64,000 bases of DNA, from the NCBI RefSeq assembly GCF_024679095.1, contig NC_066535.1, forward strand, positions 7,672,621 through 7,736,620, given 5' to 3'. Position 1 is the stretch's first letter; each line of letters starts with the position of its first letter. The notes under the pieces are model-generated. The model was not told the origin of the DNA. It made no database searches and saw only the letters and a program-made list of their open reading frames with translations. Both the position numbers and the translations under genes were made by a program. This document shows, piece by piece, positions 27,971 to 43,651 of this stretch. The stretch is from Eriocheir sinensis (Eukaryota > Arthropoda > Malacostraca > Decapoda > Varunidae).

Positions 27971-28172
27971 GGTGCATTGTGGGTAAAACAAATGCTTAAG
28001 CTATCCTTATTATATAAGCTGAGCCACTGTAACACCTATATGAGAGACACGCGCCAGTCCTCGTCGACAGACCGACTTGGTCGGCTAGATTTCGATCGCC
28101 GACAGAGTCGGTCTGTCGGAACCCCGCGGTGCATTGTGGGTAAAACAAATGCTTAGTGAGCTATCCTTATAG
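27971..28172. repeat. 40-bp direct repeats flanking a hairpin insert
   Basis: GGTGCATTGTGGGTAAAACA plus AATGCTTA occurs at 27971 and 28129. Between them is a strong hairpin of CGACAGACCGACTTGGTCGG and the inverse GAGTCGGTCTGTCGG (about 28064-28121). The same hairpin type occurs at 33921-33995. Confidence 0.75.
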
Positions 28173-28343
28173 AATACAAACCTTGCTCGCACCTGTCACA
28201 CACTCTCAATACCTCTCGCTTCCTCTCATATGTCAGCTATTTACTACCTTTAAATGAATTTAATTAAATAACTGGATAATGCAATAAGGTCATATAGTGT
28301 TAAGATTGTTTCGATTTTAGGATAATAACAAATATTTTGTGTA

Positions 28344-28399
28344 AATACCAGGACACTTGACAACGCTGGAATACAACGTTGTCAAGTGTCCTGGTATTT
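28344..28399. other. Near-perfect hairpin, ~22-bp stem
   Basis: AATACCAGGACACTTGACAA pairs with TTGTCAAGTGTCCTGGTATT around a short loop. It sits directly at the 3' tail of the CR1 insertion. Confidence 0.8.
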
Positions 28400-28401
28400 A
28401 T

Positions 28402-29205
28402 AAGAACATAAGAACATAGGAAAACTGCAAGAGGCCGGGTGGCCTACACAAGGCAGCTCCAGAATCCCCCCCCCCCCCTACTCACGATGGGTGAGGTATA
28501 GTTTCAGGGATTACAGGTAGAGGCTTGATCCTCGTTTACCTTCGGTACGGGCGTACGCTCCAGTACCCTGTCTCCTTAATGCACCCACACCTCACTGCCA
28601 CCTGTCATCCCCGTCCATGTAGCTATCCAGTCTATTCTTAAAACAAGCTATCGTCCCTGCACTAACTATGTAATTGCTGAGTCTATTCCATTTCCCACCA
28701 CCCTATTACTAAACCAATGCTTGCCTATATCTCTCCTAAATCTATACTTTTCTAATTTAAATCCATTACTGGCGCGAGTTCTATCCTGCTGGCTAATTCT
28801 CAGTACTTTACTTATATCGCCTTTGTTGTGACCCTTGACCCATTTGAATACTTCTATCAGATCTCCCCGCACTCTTCGTCTTTCTAGTGAATGTAAGTTT
28901 AGATGTTTCAACCTATTTTGATATGGGAGGTTCCTCAGCCCCTGAATCATCTTGGTCATCCTCCTCTGAACTGATTCTAGCAAGTTGATGTCCATTCTGT
29001 AGTGTGGGCACCAAAACTGGACAGCATAATCTAAGTGTGGCCTAACTAACGCTAGATAGAGTCTGAGAATTACCTCTGCACTCCTGTTGGTTACCGTCCT
29101 GTTAATAAAGCCTAATACCCTGTTAGCCCTATTCCTTGCACTAATACATTGCTTCCTTAGTTTTAGGTCAGAGTTCACTAACACTCCCAAATCCCTTTCA
29201 CTTTT
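28402..29205 (-). pseudogene. CR1-like retrotransposon, 5'-truncated
   Basis: The minus frame includes VRPHLDYAVQFWCPHYRMDI, LESVQRRMTKMIQGLRNLPY and LHSLERRRVRGDLIEVFKW, the thumb and C-terminal region of CR1/L2-type RT. A one-base frameshift near 28690 breaks the end, just before NRLSNYIV-type sequence. It ends in an (AGAACATA)n-style 3' tail at 28402-28425, as expected of the CR1 group. Confidence 0.8.
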
Positions 29206-29399
29206 ATACAAAATCTTTGTTATTATCCTAAAAACGAAACAATCTTAACACTATATGACCTTATTGGATTATCCAGTTATTTAATTAAATTCATTTAAAG
29301 GTAGTAAATAGCTGACATATGAGAGGAAGCGAGAGGTATTGAGTGTGTGACAGGTGCGGGGCTTAGCTGACCCCGCAGCCGCCACGCCCCGCCCACCAG

Positions 29400-30011
29400 C
29401 TTCTCATGGAACGTTATAATGTGTTTTGTCAATGATAAAAACAGGTGGCCTCGCGTGTCCTAAATGTATCATATAGTCTAGGAGCCAAATATAGAAAGTG
29501 ACCGTGGCACGGAAGTGTATACAGCTGTTCTCTTCATAAAATGATTTTCTGATGTCTAGGCTAGGAGTGATTTCTAGCTTGAGTACGCATTTCAGGTATG
29601 GGGAGATTTTCTCCAAAATGGCCGCCAAGATGGCCGCCGGGCCCAAATTGACCTGCATCGAGAAACTGAAGAAAAACTGAGGCCAGTATCGCCTTTCAGT
29701 GTTTTCACACCATTTTACTTAACCCTCATTTTCATATATTTTTACTTACTTTACTGCTACAAATTTATTCCATTGCAATGCAGAATTTCCTCAGGAAGAC
29801 GATGCTGATCTCACTTTTTCTTCTTGTCAATTTGTAGTGTCAGGAAATCGGGTAGGAGTGGAGTGCGTGTAGCTGTAAGCTTAGAGCGGTGGCGGCATCA
29901 ATTAAGGCAGTGTATCCCGAAGCCAGCCTCAGACGCACTCTAGTTTATAATTTGAACTTTATGTAAAGTACTGCTTTGACAGTTCTTCGAGTGGCCACGT
30001 GGTGCGCTGCC
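29400..30011. other. No gene recognised
   Basis: An 84-codon minus ORF (29404-29658) starts in a stretch of GGCGGCCATCTTGGCGGCCA, a low-complexity motif common in interspersed repeats. I see no splice signals or known domain. Confidence 0.35.
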
Positions 30012-30350
30012 CTTTTTTTTTTTTTTTTTTTTTTACATCTTTGCCTGTGGCGCCGGTAGGCTTGTTTTGGAGGGGCCTGATGGTATGGCCCAGCCCGTTG
30101 TGGCGCAGGCCAGTGTTTATAGTGGCGCCATCTTGCATTGGCTCATGCTGCCCTCCCGGAGCTCATCTTTAATCCTAGAATCTAGAGTCCGGGTTGATAA
30201 GTGGTCTTCTGGACAGCATGTGGCTAGTTTTAAGCCACTCGGCGGCGGCTGAGAAATCCCAGCTTGGTGGCACCGGACGGGGATTGAACCATTGAACTCG
30301 CGTCGTCCCGAACGCGGCGCCGTCACGTTATCCACTCAGCCACCGCCAAT
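30012..30350 (-). mobile_element. tRNA-derived SINE with poly-A tail, second family
   Basis: Read on the minus strand, it begins with a tRNA-like head (GGCGGTGGCTGAGTGGATAA; B box GGTTCAATCCCC). A body of about 230 bp follows, ending in a 22-base A run (plus-strand T run at 30013-30034). The layout differs from the 17226 family, which has no poly-A. Confidence 0.8.
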
Positions 30351-33300
30351 ACGGTCCATTAACAGGGAAACTTTTTTTATATTTTAGGTTAACGCGTCTT
30401 CCATTTCCAACTCTTTGATCTCGGAATTTAATAACAAGAATTTGATATTTTCCACCTGACAAGAAATACTTAAAACAATAAAAATAAAAGTGTCATTTAT
30501 GGAAAAAGTACAAAAATGCATAAATTAGCGGGAAACCTTTGGTAACATATACGTATTTAGGATAAATTGTATTATCTATTATTTACATTTATGTATCTAA
30601 ACTGATCTACTATCCCCAGCTGAGTGGGGGAGCAGTTCTGTGCGTGTAGTATATCAGATATCTTATCAGATTTTGTCTTTCTGCACTGCTATTGCAAGTT
30701 CATGTATAATACATAAATAAAGTGTACGTTGAATTTAATTTGTTTATTTGTGTACACCTTAGTAGAGTCATTTTGGGGGTTTCACTGACACTGTTGACCT
30801 CTGTGTTTGGTTCTGGCGGTTGTGGCATGGACAAGAACCCGGAGTTGTGGTCACACCCACTAATGACATGTATTGAAATATTGATTTGCGACATGGTTTG
30901 GCATCAATCAATTGATGTTTTCGTTTCAAGCACACACCCTGGGGCATCATATAGCAACATATGCTGCTGCTTGGAGTTAGTTAGTCCTCTGTATCAGCAC
31001 ACTATACATCGTGAACATGGCGGTGTCAGCTTCGCTTGAAAACATAGGAGTTCAATGCCCTTGAAGAAATGCCTGTAGACGGATCTGTTCTCGAAGGTTT
31101 ACCTAGCAGTAGGAAATATAAAGACATTCTTGATTGGCATCTGTTTCTGTCGACGCATGAATCGTTTACGCAAATGATCCTCTGCATTTGGGTGTCTACT
31201 CCAGGACGAAATCTACCATTTTCTGTCATCCGCCCCCCCCAGTTGTTGGGTCCCATCCTCTTCTTTCCATTCGCATTAAAGATAGAAAGACTCTCAGTGG
31301 TGACGATTGTGTTGCATGACATCAAGTTTGAGTGTCCCCCACACATCAATCAAACAAACAACGCCAGACAGTGCATGAACTCTGTCATTCAACGACTTGC
31401 TTTTTGAGTACACCTTTCATCCATGAACTCCTTAACTACTTCTTCTACCATCCTCCCTGGCGATCAACAGATCAAACGTAAGCGATTTTTGCTGCCTGAA
31501 GGCCTGAAGAAGGGACCGCAGTATGGTTTAACGTATCACATTCAAATTCTTCAAATTCTCTGAGACATGAACTGATATCCTGCAGCAGCAGTTCATTCCT
31601 TCTTTACTTTACTTGGTGCGCTCATCTCCTTTCTCTTTCTATGGCTTGGATTTGCGCTCTGATTGATGATTGATGTTGTTCACTCGATTGATGTTGTTCA
31701 CGTTCCGGAGTATTTTTGAGCAGTTTGTTCGTTTTGCTAACCCTTTTTGAACGATTATTCAACGTTATTTCAATCCATATGTCTTATGACTCGTTCCATC
31801 AATCCAAATGTCGAATAGGCATTGACTGAATGCGAACATCCCTGCGCTGACATCTGCATGCCTGTTCTCTGCTGCTGCGGAGAGTTTTGCAGGACTGCGA
31901 TGAAATCTGGCGATGAAATCTGATCGTGACGACCAATATATGTCGTTATCATCAGTTTTCATCCAAGGTAGCGTTTGTCAGCGCGTGTTTGTTGCTCAGC
32001 GCGTGTGTCATTTTCACATTGTTTACGTTTTATGAAAAGTTAGCCGTCATTTTTGGGAGGTACATAGGAGCTTTCCTTCCTGGTCTTCTAGTATAATGCA
32101 AAATCCAAAAAAAAAAAAAGGGAGAGGTTGGTCAACCCCCCCCCCCCCCCCTCTACTACCTTTGTCATCATCTGATTTTGGCATGCTATACCTTTCTGGA
32201 AAGCTGTATGTCGCGTGACCCTTGCCTGCAGGGAGGGGCGCTGCCTCCTGAAAGTCAAAAACTCCGCCTTGATATACTTGCCACAGGGCACGTGGCTGAC
32301 ACACTACCCAAGCTCCATCAACGCGCAAAGGCACTTTGCTTCCTTTCCGTTACCTGCTTGCAGTAAACTTTAGCATGTGGAGAGAAAATTAGTGTACAGT
32401 AATGATGCGAGGGTGGAGGGGCACAGATTCCATTGCTCGCCGTGCTACTCGATCTCTTGTGTTAACACTCTCTCTCTCTCTCTCTCTCTAGGCCTAGGAT
32501 GTAGTTATTGTAATAAATGTTCTGTGCGATTCCAAGATATAGTGAAGATAATTCATCAATGATTACAGTTCAATAACTTATAGGCTTATTGTTGATAAAA
32601 AAATAACATAGTAAAGTACTAAGGCCATATTTTGCTTGAGGGTCAAAATGGTTTAGAGAATATTGTAGGAAAATGTCTTCAGCATATCATTAGACGTTTT
32701 CAGCAGTGTCATCGACAACTCAAACGATCTATAGCCCCGCTGCCTAACGACAGGCGCCACCGCCCGGGAAAATCTGTTGTGTACGTACATCACTCTTCAG
32801 CAGACAAGCACAGAGTGCACACCGTCGGAAGTAGGAAGATGGAGGAGTTCGACGATTTGTTCCTCGAGAATGACTGCAGATCACCTGTGCCTAATCTTTT
32901 GTATATGCCCCTCATTACTTGGATATATATTTTCTTGGGAAGAACTCCTTGACCCACCAAGAAGCTCATATGTTTTGACATTATGTTCTTTAACATCTAA
33001 GACTTCGCTAAGTTTCAATTTATGTATTTGTATCATTATTACTGTTATGCATACTTAATGAATAAAGTATTTGTTCAGCATATTCCTATACAATAATAGT
33101 TAAATAACAGTTTGTTTGCAGTCAGTTATCTTTTCATTATGTATATTAAAACAAGTAAAAATACTAATAAACAAAAACAACAGAAGGAAAGCAGTGAGGT
33201 AGAGGCCTGACAGCAGCCCAGGCTGACCAGATCGCGACTTACCCGACTGACATCATTAGGGGAGCGAAGAGAAACACGAGCCACGTAACAAATGTGGCCC

Positions 33301-33920
33301 TTGGAACGGTGATGAGCGGCCCGCCTAACCTATTTCACTACAGGGGTCCACAGGTGAAAAAGTGACCGGGAAAGGGGGAACGGGACAAAAGAAGATAGGA
33401 ACCACTGGTCTAGCGGGACACTGCGTCGGGTGCAGCTCAGTTTCTCGATGAGATTATTGGCTTTTGAATATTCAAAAGTTGTGCTCTAAGAAATAATAGT
33501 TGTATACTACCACTTAAAGAAATAACTACTGCACAGATAAGCCTTCTTCCTGCCTTGGACAGGTTACTCTTGACAGGGTGTTCACTCATCGCCCTCGGCG
33601 TTGGCGTGTAATTTTCTCATTTCTTGTCCACATGTCTGCAAAATTACTTATCGAAGAACCTGTTGCTTGTTTCCGCACCCCATCACTCCACCACCTACAT
33701 GACATTTTGGCAAACTTTTTTCTAGATATAGAAGTGGCGGATCTAAGGCTTCTATTTTTTCTCTCACCATGAAATAAATCGATCAGTGTATTAAGGAACC
33801 CCCCAACCCCTCCCCAAGATAGAGGCCAAAGCTGCCTGCCGCTTCAAGTGAGGGTTCCCTTGCCTTAAAGCTGCAGTGCCAGGCAACCTTACCACTGGCT
33901 CTTGTTAGCCGTTTCTCAGA
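30351..33920. other. Intergenic, no gene supported
   Basis: Several ORFs of 60-112 codons exist, but none has recognisable domains or a consistent exon structure. A short frame at about 32838 (MEEFDDLFLEN) has a protein-like look but no donor follows it. A (TC)n tract lies at 32468-32489, and there is an A-run and a C-run at 32107-32150. Confidence 0.4.
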
Positions 33921-33995
33921 CACGCGTCCTCGTCGACTGACCGACTTGATCGGCTCGGCAGGCGCCAGCCGATAGTCGGTCTGTTGGCACTGCTA
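33921..33995. repeat. Hairpin repeat related to 28064-28121
   Basis: CTCGTCGACTGACCGACTTG is followed by the inverse TAGTCGGTCTGTTGG. It has the same flank word, AGACACGCG, as the 28.05-kb copy. Confidence 0.6.
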
Positions 33996-34503
33996 TGGGC
34001 CGCTATTGGCAAAGGCCTGTGCTCCCCCTTCTAGTAAATCTAACACCAACAAGTTTACGTTAGATTGAAGTGACCCGAAAATTTATGCAACCCGACATCA
34101 GCTTCTAGGATTTGCAAAGACAACCTTCCATTCTAACTTGTAGTGGTGCAGAAAGATTTATAATAGGCTTTTCTATGTGACGGTTGGTTGATAACCACAA
34201 TATTGATCTTCCTCTACCTCTGCAAATTGTTTCTTGCAGGGCCGTTTGCCACCTTGCTTAATATCGATGGCACGAATTCATTCATATTTCCATTCTCTAG
34301 GAAAACATGAATTAAAAATAAAACGGGTTACTGAACTGCACTACAATTTAAAAAGAAAATTAAGAGGATAAAGGAATGTGTATTAACTTCATGATTTATT
34401 GATGAAAAGTGAGTAGACGACTAACACTGAATATCAGCCTGGCGTCAACATTCAATACAATGAAATCACGCAAACGAATCTCATAAAGCAATATGAAATT
34501 AAC

Positions 34504-34509
34504 CTTTAT
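34504..34509 (-). other. Polyadenylation signal (AATAAA) of cyclophilin A
   Basis: AATAAA on the minus strand 79 bases after the stop codon of the cyclophilin gene; plausible spacing for a short 3' UTR. Confidence 0.6.
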
Positions 34510-34587
34510 TCAAGTTAACATACATGTTCCTACACTAAACAATGCAATGACTGCTGCTATGGTTCTTTCAAGTGCGTGGTAGGAATG

Positions 34588-37691
<3,104 letters not shown>

Positions 37692-37850
37692 GGTGAGCTG
37701 CTGGAGTGGAGGAGGTAGACGAGAACCGAACGCCTTGGTGCCTCTGAGGGAAAGAGCGGGAAGGGCCAGGGACGCGCGGAGCGATCTTTGTTCTCCCCGT
37801 TGCCGATTGTCCTTCTCTTCCGTTAGGCTTCTTTCTGTGCCTCCCAACAG
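37692..37850 (-). promoter_or_regulatory. Cyclophilin 5' leader with in-frame upstream ATG
   Basis: The frame upstream of MGNPQ stays open to an ATG at 37847-37845, adding an Arg/Leu-rich stretch (SLRASLALPALSLRGTKAFG) without acidic residues. It could be simply 5' UTR, or an alternative longer N-terminus. Confidence 0.35.
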
Positions 37851-38239
37851 CTAAACAGAGTGGTAAAGGATCCGTTCGTCTCAGTAAAAATACTCTTGAA
37901 TGCTCATTTTGTTGTCATTAGGGTAATCTCGAGGTGGGATGTTGCTGTATCCCTTATTGTCGATACTCCTAATGTTCAATGATGACTTGATTTATGTCTT
38001 CCAGATGAGTGTGGGGGTATCAGAGGGCTCATTATTCTCAACAAAGATAGCTGAAAATGATTTTATGTTCGTTAATCTCCAAAGGTTGAGGGAACTACTT
38101 TGAGCTACGGAGGAGCGTTGCGCGGCAGTAGAATGGAAAATTCCACTACTCCTCCCGCATATTTTAAAGAATAAATCATACAAGGTGTGTCCACTGTCTT
38201 TTTTGTGATCTTTCTTCATTTTTAACAATAAGAAAGTAA

Positions 38240-39239
38240 CGTGGGGTAGTCTTATAATTATTTAATGAGAAAAATATATAACATACAATAGGTGTTTGGG
38301 CCCTCCCGCCGCCCACTTGACCAATGAGAAACGAGGATCGACACGCCAATACCTGAGATGCGGTGCCATTGGCTGCCGAAAGAGAGGGAACTTAAAGGAC
38401 AAGAGGGAATTAATTATGAACCTGTATTCGGTTATATCTGAAAGTGTACAGTTCAAACAGATTACAAAGATCAACAACATCCAAAGCCTATGATCCATAC
38501 AGCCATCACCAACAGGTTATCTGACCCCTAATACCCCACCGTTATTTTTCCGCTTAATTCCATGCCGTAATAAAGGCGATATTGATTGAAAGGGCCAGCA
38601 AGCAGCCCTTCTTACCTCTCTCTCTCTCTCTCTCTCTCATGCAGTACTCCTCATCTTCATTAACCCCTTTTAAGGTCTACCTTTAACCTATCACTATATA
38701 GACGGTGCTTTAAGATACCCTCACTATGGGCTCTAGGGGTAATGTTACGGAGATAAGCACCGAGGCTATATATATTTATAGTCCTTACCTATTTAAATTT
38801 GCAAAGTTTCCTTATTATTAAATCTGTTGCTTGGATAATAGGGCCCTGATAATATATGGGTAGATAGGTAAAGAGGTAAAGTTGGGGCATATGAAACAGC
38901 TGCGCGTGGCCTCGGTGCTCCTCTCCGTTATTCGTAAATGATCTGCCTCTACATATATGATATTAACCCACAAACACAACAGGGGAAAAAAATCATGCAC
39001 CGCTATCCACTCCGGTCGATCGTTGCATGGGGCCTCCAGTGCAAACGGTCAAGGTCATTTTTTTTTCTTTTGTTAAAGGGACGGACCAAAGCGAGGAGAC
39101 GAGACACCAATGAATGAACAAACAAAAAAATCAGTGTTATTCCAAAATAATAAGATGTTAAAATTATTACGAAATTTTTGTCTGTCTGTATGGCAGTGAG
39201 ACAGACAGAGAGATGGATAAATGAAGATAGATAGATAAA

Positions 39240-39317
<78 letters not shown>

Positions 39318-39348
39318 GTACGTACTGGTGGTATACATTAATAATTTA

Positions 39349-39421
<73 letters not shown>

Positions 39422-39830
39422 GACATGACTGTAGATTTGTTTGTATTGGGTAAGAGAGAACAAGCGGACATGGTACGTAAGACACTGCAGAAGACAATTA
39501 AAGTGTTCAAGGGGTAGGCCTATCAAGAACAACACAGCAATTCCAGGTAGATAATTATGTCTGGGTTTAATTAAAGTAATGAAAGAGAAGGGAACAGGAA
39601 AACGGTAGAGAGGAGGCGTTTAGCTTGAGGCAGCCCGGACAGGGAGGATGAGATATGCGTAGGCCAGGGGATGGAGGGAGGAGTGGTGACTGAGGAAGGG
39701 AAGAGAGGAAAGGGTGGCGTGACGAGGCAGGCAAGAGGGATGTGAGGCGATGCAGTGGATGACAGAAGGTGCGGGAGTGGGTGACCGGGGCGTGGGTGTG
39801 GTCCATGCAGGTGGCGGTGGGGTGGCGACA

Positions 39831-39867
<37 letters not shown>

Positions 39868-39903
39868 GACAGATAAAATTCAAACGGACAAGGAAATCGA
39901 CAT

Positions 39904-39947
<44 letters not shown>

Positions 39948-40001
39948 TGAATGTTACTACATAGCCTCATCACAAAATATAAAGGGTGATAAAAGTATTC
40001 A

Positions 40002-40049
<48 letters not shown>

Positions 40050-40060
40050 CAGGCACGAAA
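38240..40060. repeat. Simple-repeat-rich intergenic block with SINE fragments
   Basis: (TC)n at 38612-38638, (TA)n(GA)n at 39240-39316, (GA)n at 39355-39418, 39836-39863 and 39910-39943, and (TC)n at 40007-40046. SINE remnants of the 17226 family lie at 38728-38810 (plus) and 38867-38935 (minus). The long Ser/Leu ORFs here are translations of the GA repeats. Confidence 0.85.
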
Positions 40061-40411
40061 GCGGGACTAATAATATCATGACAATAGCCCATTGAATGAG
40101 ATTATCACAAGATTATGCACATCAAATGAGTGACTTAGATAGGAGTAATGATAGGAACGCGAGGAGTATATTATTGTATTATTTGCACCGGGGTGAAAAT
40201 AAATCAGGTATTCACTGGTAATAAAGCCTTATGGATAACACGAATATGCTCTGCTTGGTAATAGTTCAATATACGTTTAGGGAATTATTATAGAGAAAGG
40301 TAGGCTACACAGACAGCTAACTAGAGTGGTTTAGGGAAGGGGAGAGAATACAGACAGAGGGGTAGCTACAAAGACGGTTATCCAGACACTGGTACAGACA
40401 GATGGGAAAGC

Positions 40412-40502
40412 TAGGGTAAAGGTATGGCTGCTCGTGGCCTCGGTGCTCATCTCCGTCGCACTGGCCCTTGTGTCTATGGTGAGATAGAACCCATTTACCC
40501 GG
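40412..40502 (-). mobile_element. SINE 3' fragment (17226 family)
   Basis: Minus-strand remnant with GAGATGAGCACCGAGGCC and the preceding CAAGGGCCAGTGCGAC-like body. Confidence 0.65.
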
Positions 40503-40659
40503 GACACACGAGATAGTACAGGCAGCTAACTAGATACAAAGGAAGATACAAAGATAGATACAAAGGAAGGAGTCAGATAGAGACGGCTGACAAGAGAAGC
40601 AGGGCAAGATAGTGGACAGGAAGGGGCGTAGTATATAGATGGCTAGGTCGCTAGGTAAA

Positions 40660-41430
40660 GACAAAGGGGAGAGGGAGAGAGAGGATGGATTGACACAAGT
40701 GGAGATAACGTAGAGATAGGCGGCCGTAGAAATAACGGACAAAGAAAAACATACTGAAAGGGTAAAAAAATAAAAATAAAACGGCTAGCCTGAGATATGA
40801 AGATAATACTACAGATGGCTAGATAAAAACAGTATATAAGTAGGGGGAGAGAGAGGAGGGACAAGGGACAAGGGAGAAGGGGAGGGGGAGCGGACAAGGG
40901 AAGGGAGGAATGGAGAGATTTTTAAGGAAGGGAAAGTACCGTACGAAGGAGAGTCAAGGGAGGAAAGGTGTGTTGTTACGTAGGGAGGAGGAAGAGGAAG
41001 GAAGCGGTCAGGGAGGTTCGAGGGGGAAAGGGAGGAAGGGAGAGTGCCGTATACGGAGAGAGGAGGAGGAGGATGGAAGCAGACAAGGGCAAGGGAGGAA
41101 GAATGTTGTACTTAACGTGGTTTGCACTCACCTGTGCGGCTTTAGTTACAGCCTTGCACCGGGGCTCGTACAGACAGACAGACAAGCAAGTCGGTTGCTA
41201 AGCAGAGTATTCGCTACCCATTTGATGGAAGGACGAAGAAGTAGACGCGGAAGATGGTGGTGACGATGATGATGAACAAATAAAGGAAAAAAAGCAGTAA
41301 GAAAAATAAAAATAAAATAAAATAATAATTAGATGAAAAACGTGAAGAAAGTGGCGATGATGACAAAAGCGAAGAACAAGCAGAACAAAAGGAAATAAGA
41401 AAACAACTAAGAAAAAAATAAAAGGATGAA

Positions 41431-41489
<59 letters not shown>

Positions 41490-42041
41490 CAACAACAATG
41501 ATAAGAGGAAATGAAGAAGAAAAAGAGAAAGTAGACGAAGATGATGACGATGAAGACAAAGAACAAGCAGAAAAAGAAGAAAAAAAAGAAAACTAAGAAA
41601 ATAATAAAAAAGAAAGGATTAAGAAAAACTATTTCTCCTCGCCCACCCCCTTCAGTAAGCTTTAGTGGTGTGTACCCGCCAGTCCCTGTGACCACATGTA
41701 ATTATCTTAAGAGAAAGGAAATGACGGTAACATAATATCGTCATGTATAAATGAATGTCTGTTACAACTTAGATGCACTGAGCGTTTCTTTTTAGAGTTT
41801 CAGTTTCTCGTGAGTCAGAAAATTAAATGATGGAGCAACTCTTATATATCAGACTATATATCAGAGAGGGGCTTTTATATATAGCCACGGGTTGCCGCTG
41901 AGGTTAGGAATTAAGTAAAAAAAATGATAGCAGAAGGGTGACTATTTTTATAGGCTAAAGGGAATAAATTCATAGACCATAGTCGATATCTAAGGAGGGA
42001 AAAATGATCTTGTAGAGAGGGAGTTACGAAGAGCCACGTAC

Positions 42042-42096
<55 letters not shown>

Positions 42097-42172
42097 TTTA
42101 CAGAGGAAGAGAAAGTAGACGAATATAACGATGAAGGCGGAGAGCAAACAAACAAACAAACAAACAAAAAAC

Positions 42173-42211
<39 letters not shown>

Positions 42212-42215
42212 ACGG
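40660..42215. repeat. Purine-rich and microsatellite block
   Basis: GGA/GA-rich DNA at 40660-41110; GAAGAT- and AAAATAA-type runs at 41220-41620 including (TAA)n at 41430-41487; (GT)n(GA)n at 42041-42091; (GA)n at 42177-42210. No gene was found. Confidence 0.8.
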
Positions 42216-42649
42216 CAATCGCTATCCTGGCTGATAAGATTCCATGCTGCACCACCACCCCGCTGGCAACACTTATAAATCGTTAAAAAATAAATGGCTC
42301 CGTGGCTTCAGACCTTCCACGTTAATTTAAAAAGAAAAAAAAAAAAAGATATACAAACTTGATTGATTGGTTCATAAATGAGAGATCCCACTTTCGATTC
42401 CCGAGCGGAGTGCAGACAGATGGACAGCCTGTTTTACTAATCATGTACGTAGAGCCACTGCCCAACCAGCCCGGATCACACACACACACTACTGATCAAT
42501 ATTACACACCTATTATAGCATGCAACATCCTACTATCATTATTACTTCTACTACTATATTAATTGCTACTATATATACTGCCGAAGAGGAAAAAGATGAT
42601 AGTATAGTAGTGATAGTGGTTGTTGTTATTGCTTGCCTCCCTCAGCAGA

Positions 42650-42795
42650 CAGCCATGCAGACACCTCGTGCAAGTGGCGCCCCTGACATTCTTGTGCCCC
42701 AGCCTCACCCCGCGGCGCCCCCGCTTTCCCCGCCCCGGCCAGCGCCACGCCCGGCCACGCTGCCCACACGCCGCTTGCCAACACTGGGACAGTGT
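42650..42795. other. Isolated GC-rich island, possible lone exon
   Basis: About 140 bp of very GC-rich, CpG-containing sequence inside AT-rich repeats. All frames are open for 60 or more codons, and the plus strand is proline-rich (PHPAAPPLSPPRPAPRPA). A plus-strand acceptor-like CCCTCAG precedes it at about 42648, but no partner exon was found. Confidence 0.25.
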
Positions 42796-42844
42796 CATAT
42801 TTTTATTTTATTTTACTTTGATCCTGCTTTTGTATTACTGCCAA

Positions 42845-43250
42845 CCAACCATGCGCCAGCCGGTTTTACAGTTTGACATGCTGAGCTAGTAGTTCGATAT
42901 TCTCCTTCTACTACTACTACTACTACTACTACTGCTATTATCCAACCATGCGCCAGCCGGTTTTACAGTTTGACATGCTGGGCTAGTAGTTCGATATTCT
43001 ACTACTACTATTACTACTACTACTACTATTACTATTATCCAACCATGCGCCTGCCGGTTTTATAGTTTGACATGCTGAGCTAGTAGTTCGATATTCTCCT
43101 TCGTCTACTACTACTACTACTACTGCTACTGTTATCCAGCCATGGGTCTGCCGGTTTTATAGTTTGACATATTAAGCTAGTAGTTCGAATCTTCTTCGTC
43201 TACTACTACTATTACTACTACTACTACAACTACTACTAAAAGTCCTTTCG
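42845..43250. repeat. ~90-100 bp tandem repeat with embedded (CTA)n, 4 copies
   Basis: CCAACCATGCGCCAGCCGGT then TTTACAGTTTGACATGCTGA and GCTAGTAGTTCGATATTCT recur at about 42846, 42943, 43039 and 43136. Each is followed by a (CTA)n run of different length. Confidence 0.9.
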
Positions 43251-43651
43251 CTGTGATCGGAAAATGAAATAGTTAAAAAAATAAGCTAAAGAAAGGGCAG
43301 AGTTCAGGAATCAAAGATCGAGTTACTCAGCTAATCTGCAAATAACCAGTTTGCACAATGTGTATGCAGTTGCAGAGAAAATCTAAATCTAAATAAGTGA
43401 GTGGTCAGTAACCCCTCCCATGAGAGACTACTGACTAATAATACCACGATCCGCCTCCAGCTCTCTCTCACACACACACACACACACAACACACTCTTCA
43501 AGGTTTCACTTCCCTAAAACTATTAAGCAAGGGACTGTGCAATAAAGTCGAGGAAGGCGGATCTTGCTGGCTCGCCCCCACAACCACACCATTTTTGTTC
43601 ACGGTGCATGATGAAATCGATGTGAGTTGCGTCACTGAGGTGGGCTACATA

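Larger units (their letters stand above)
28188..29362. mobile_element. Palindromic element split by a CR1 insertion
   Basis: 28188-28350 and 29205-29362 are inverted copies sharing CTCAATACCTCTCGCTTCCT, GAATTTAATTAAATAACTGG and TAGTGTTAAGATTGTTTCG. The centre is occupied by a CR1-like fragment on the minus strand and a perfect-looking small hairpin. Confidence 0.8.

Noticed and set aside
32823..32870. MEEFDDLFLEN as a first exon
   Set aside because: Protein-like but no donor at its end and no partner exon.
39003..39497. Ser/Leu-rich ORFs in 39-42 kb
   Set aside because: Translations of (GA)n/(TC)n microsatellites.
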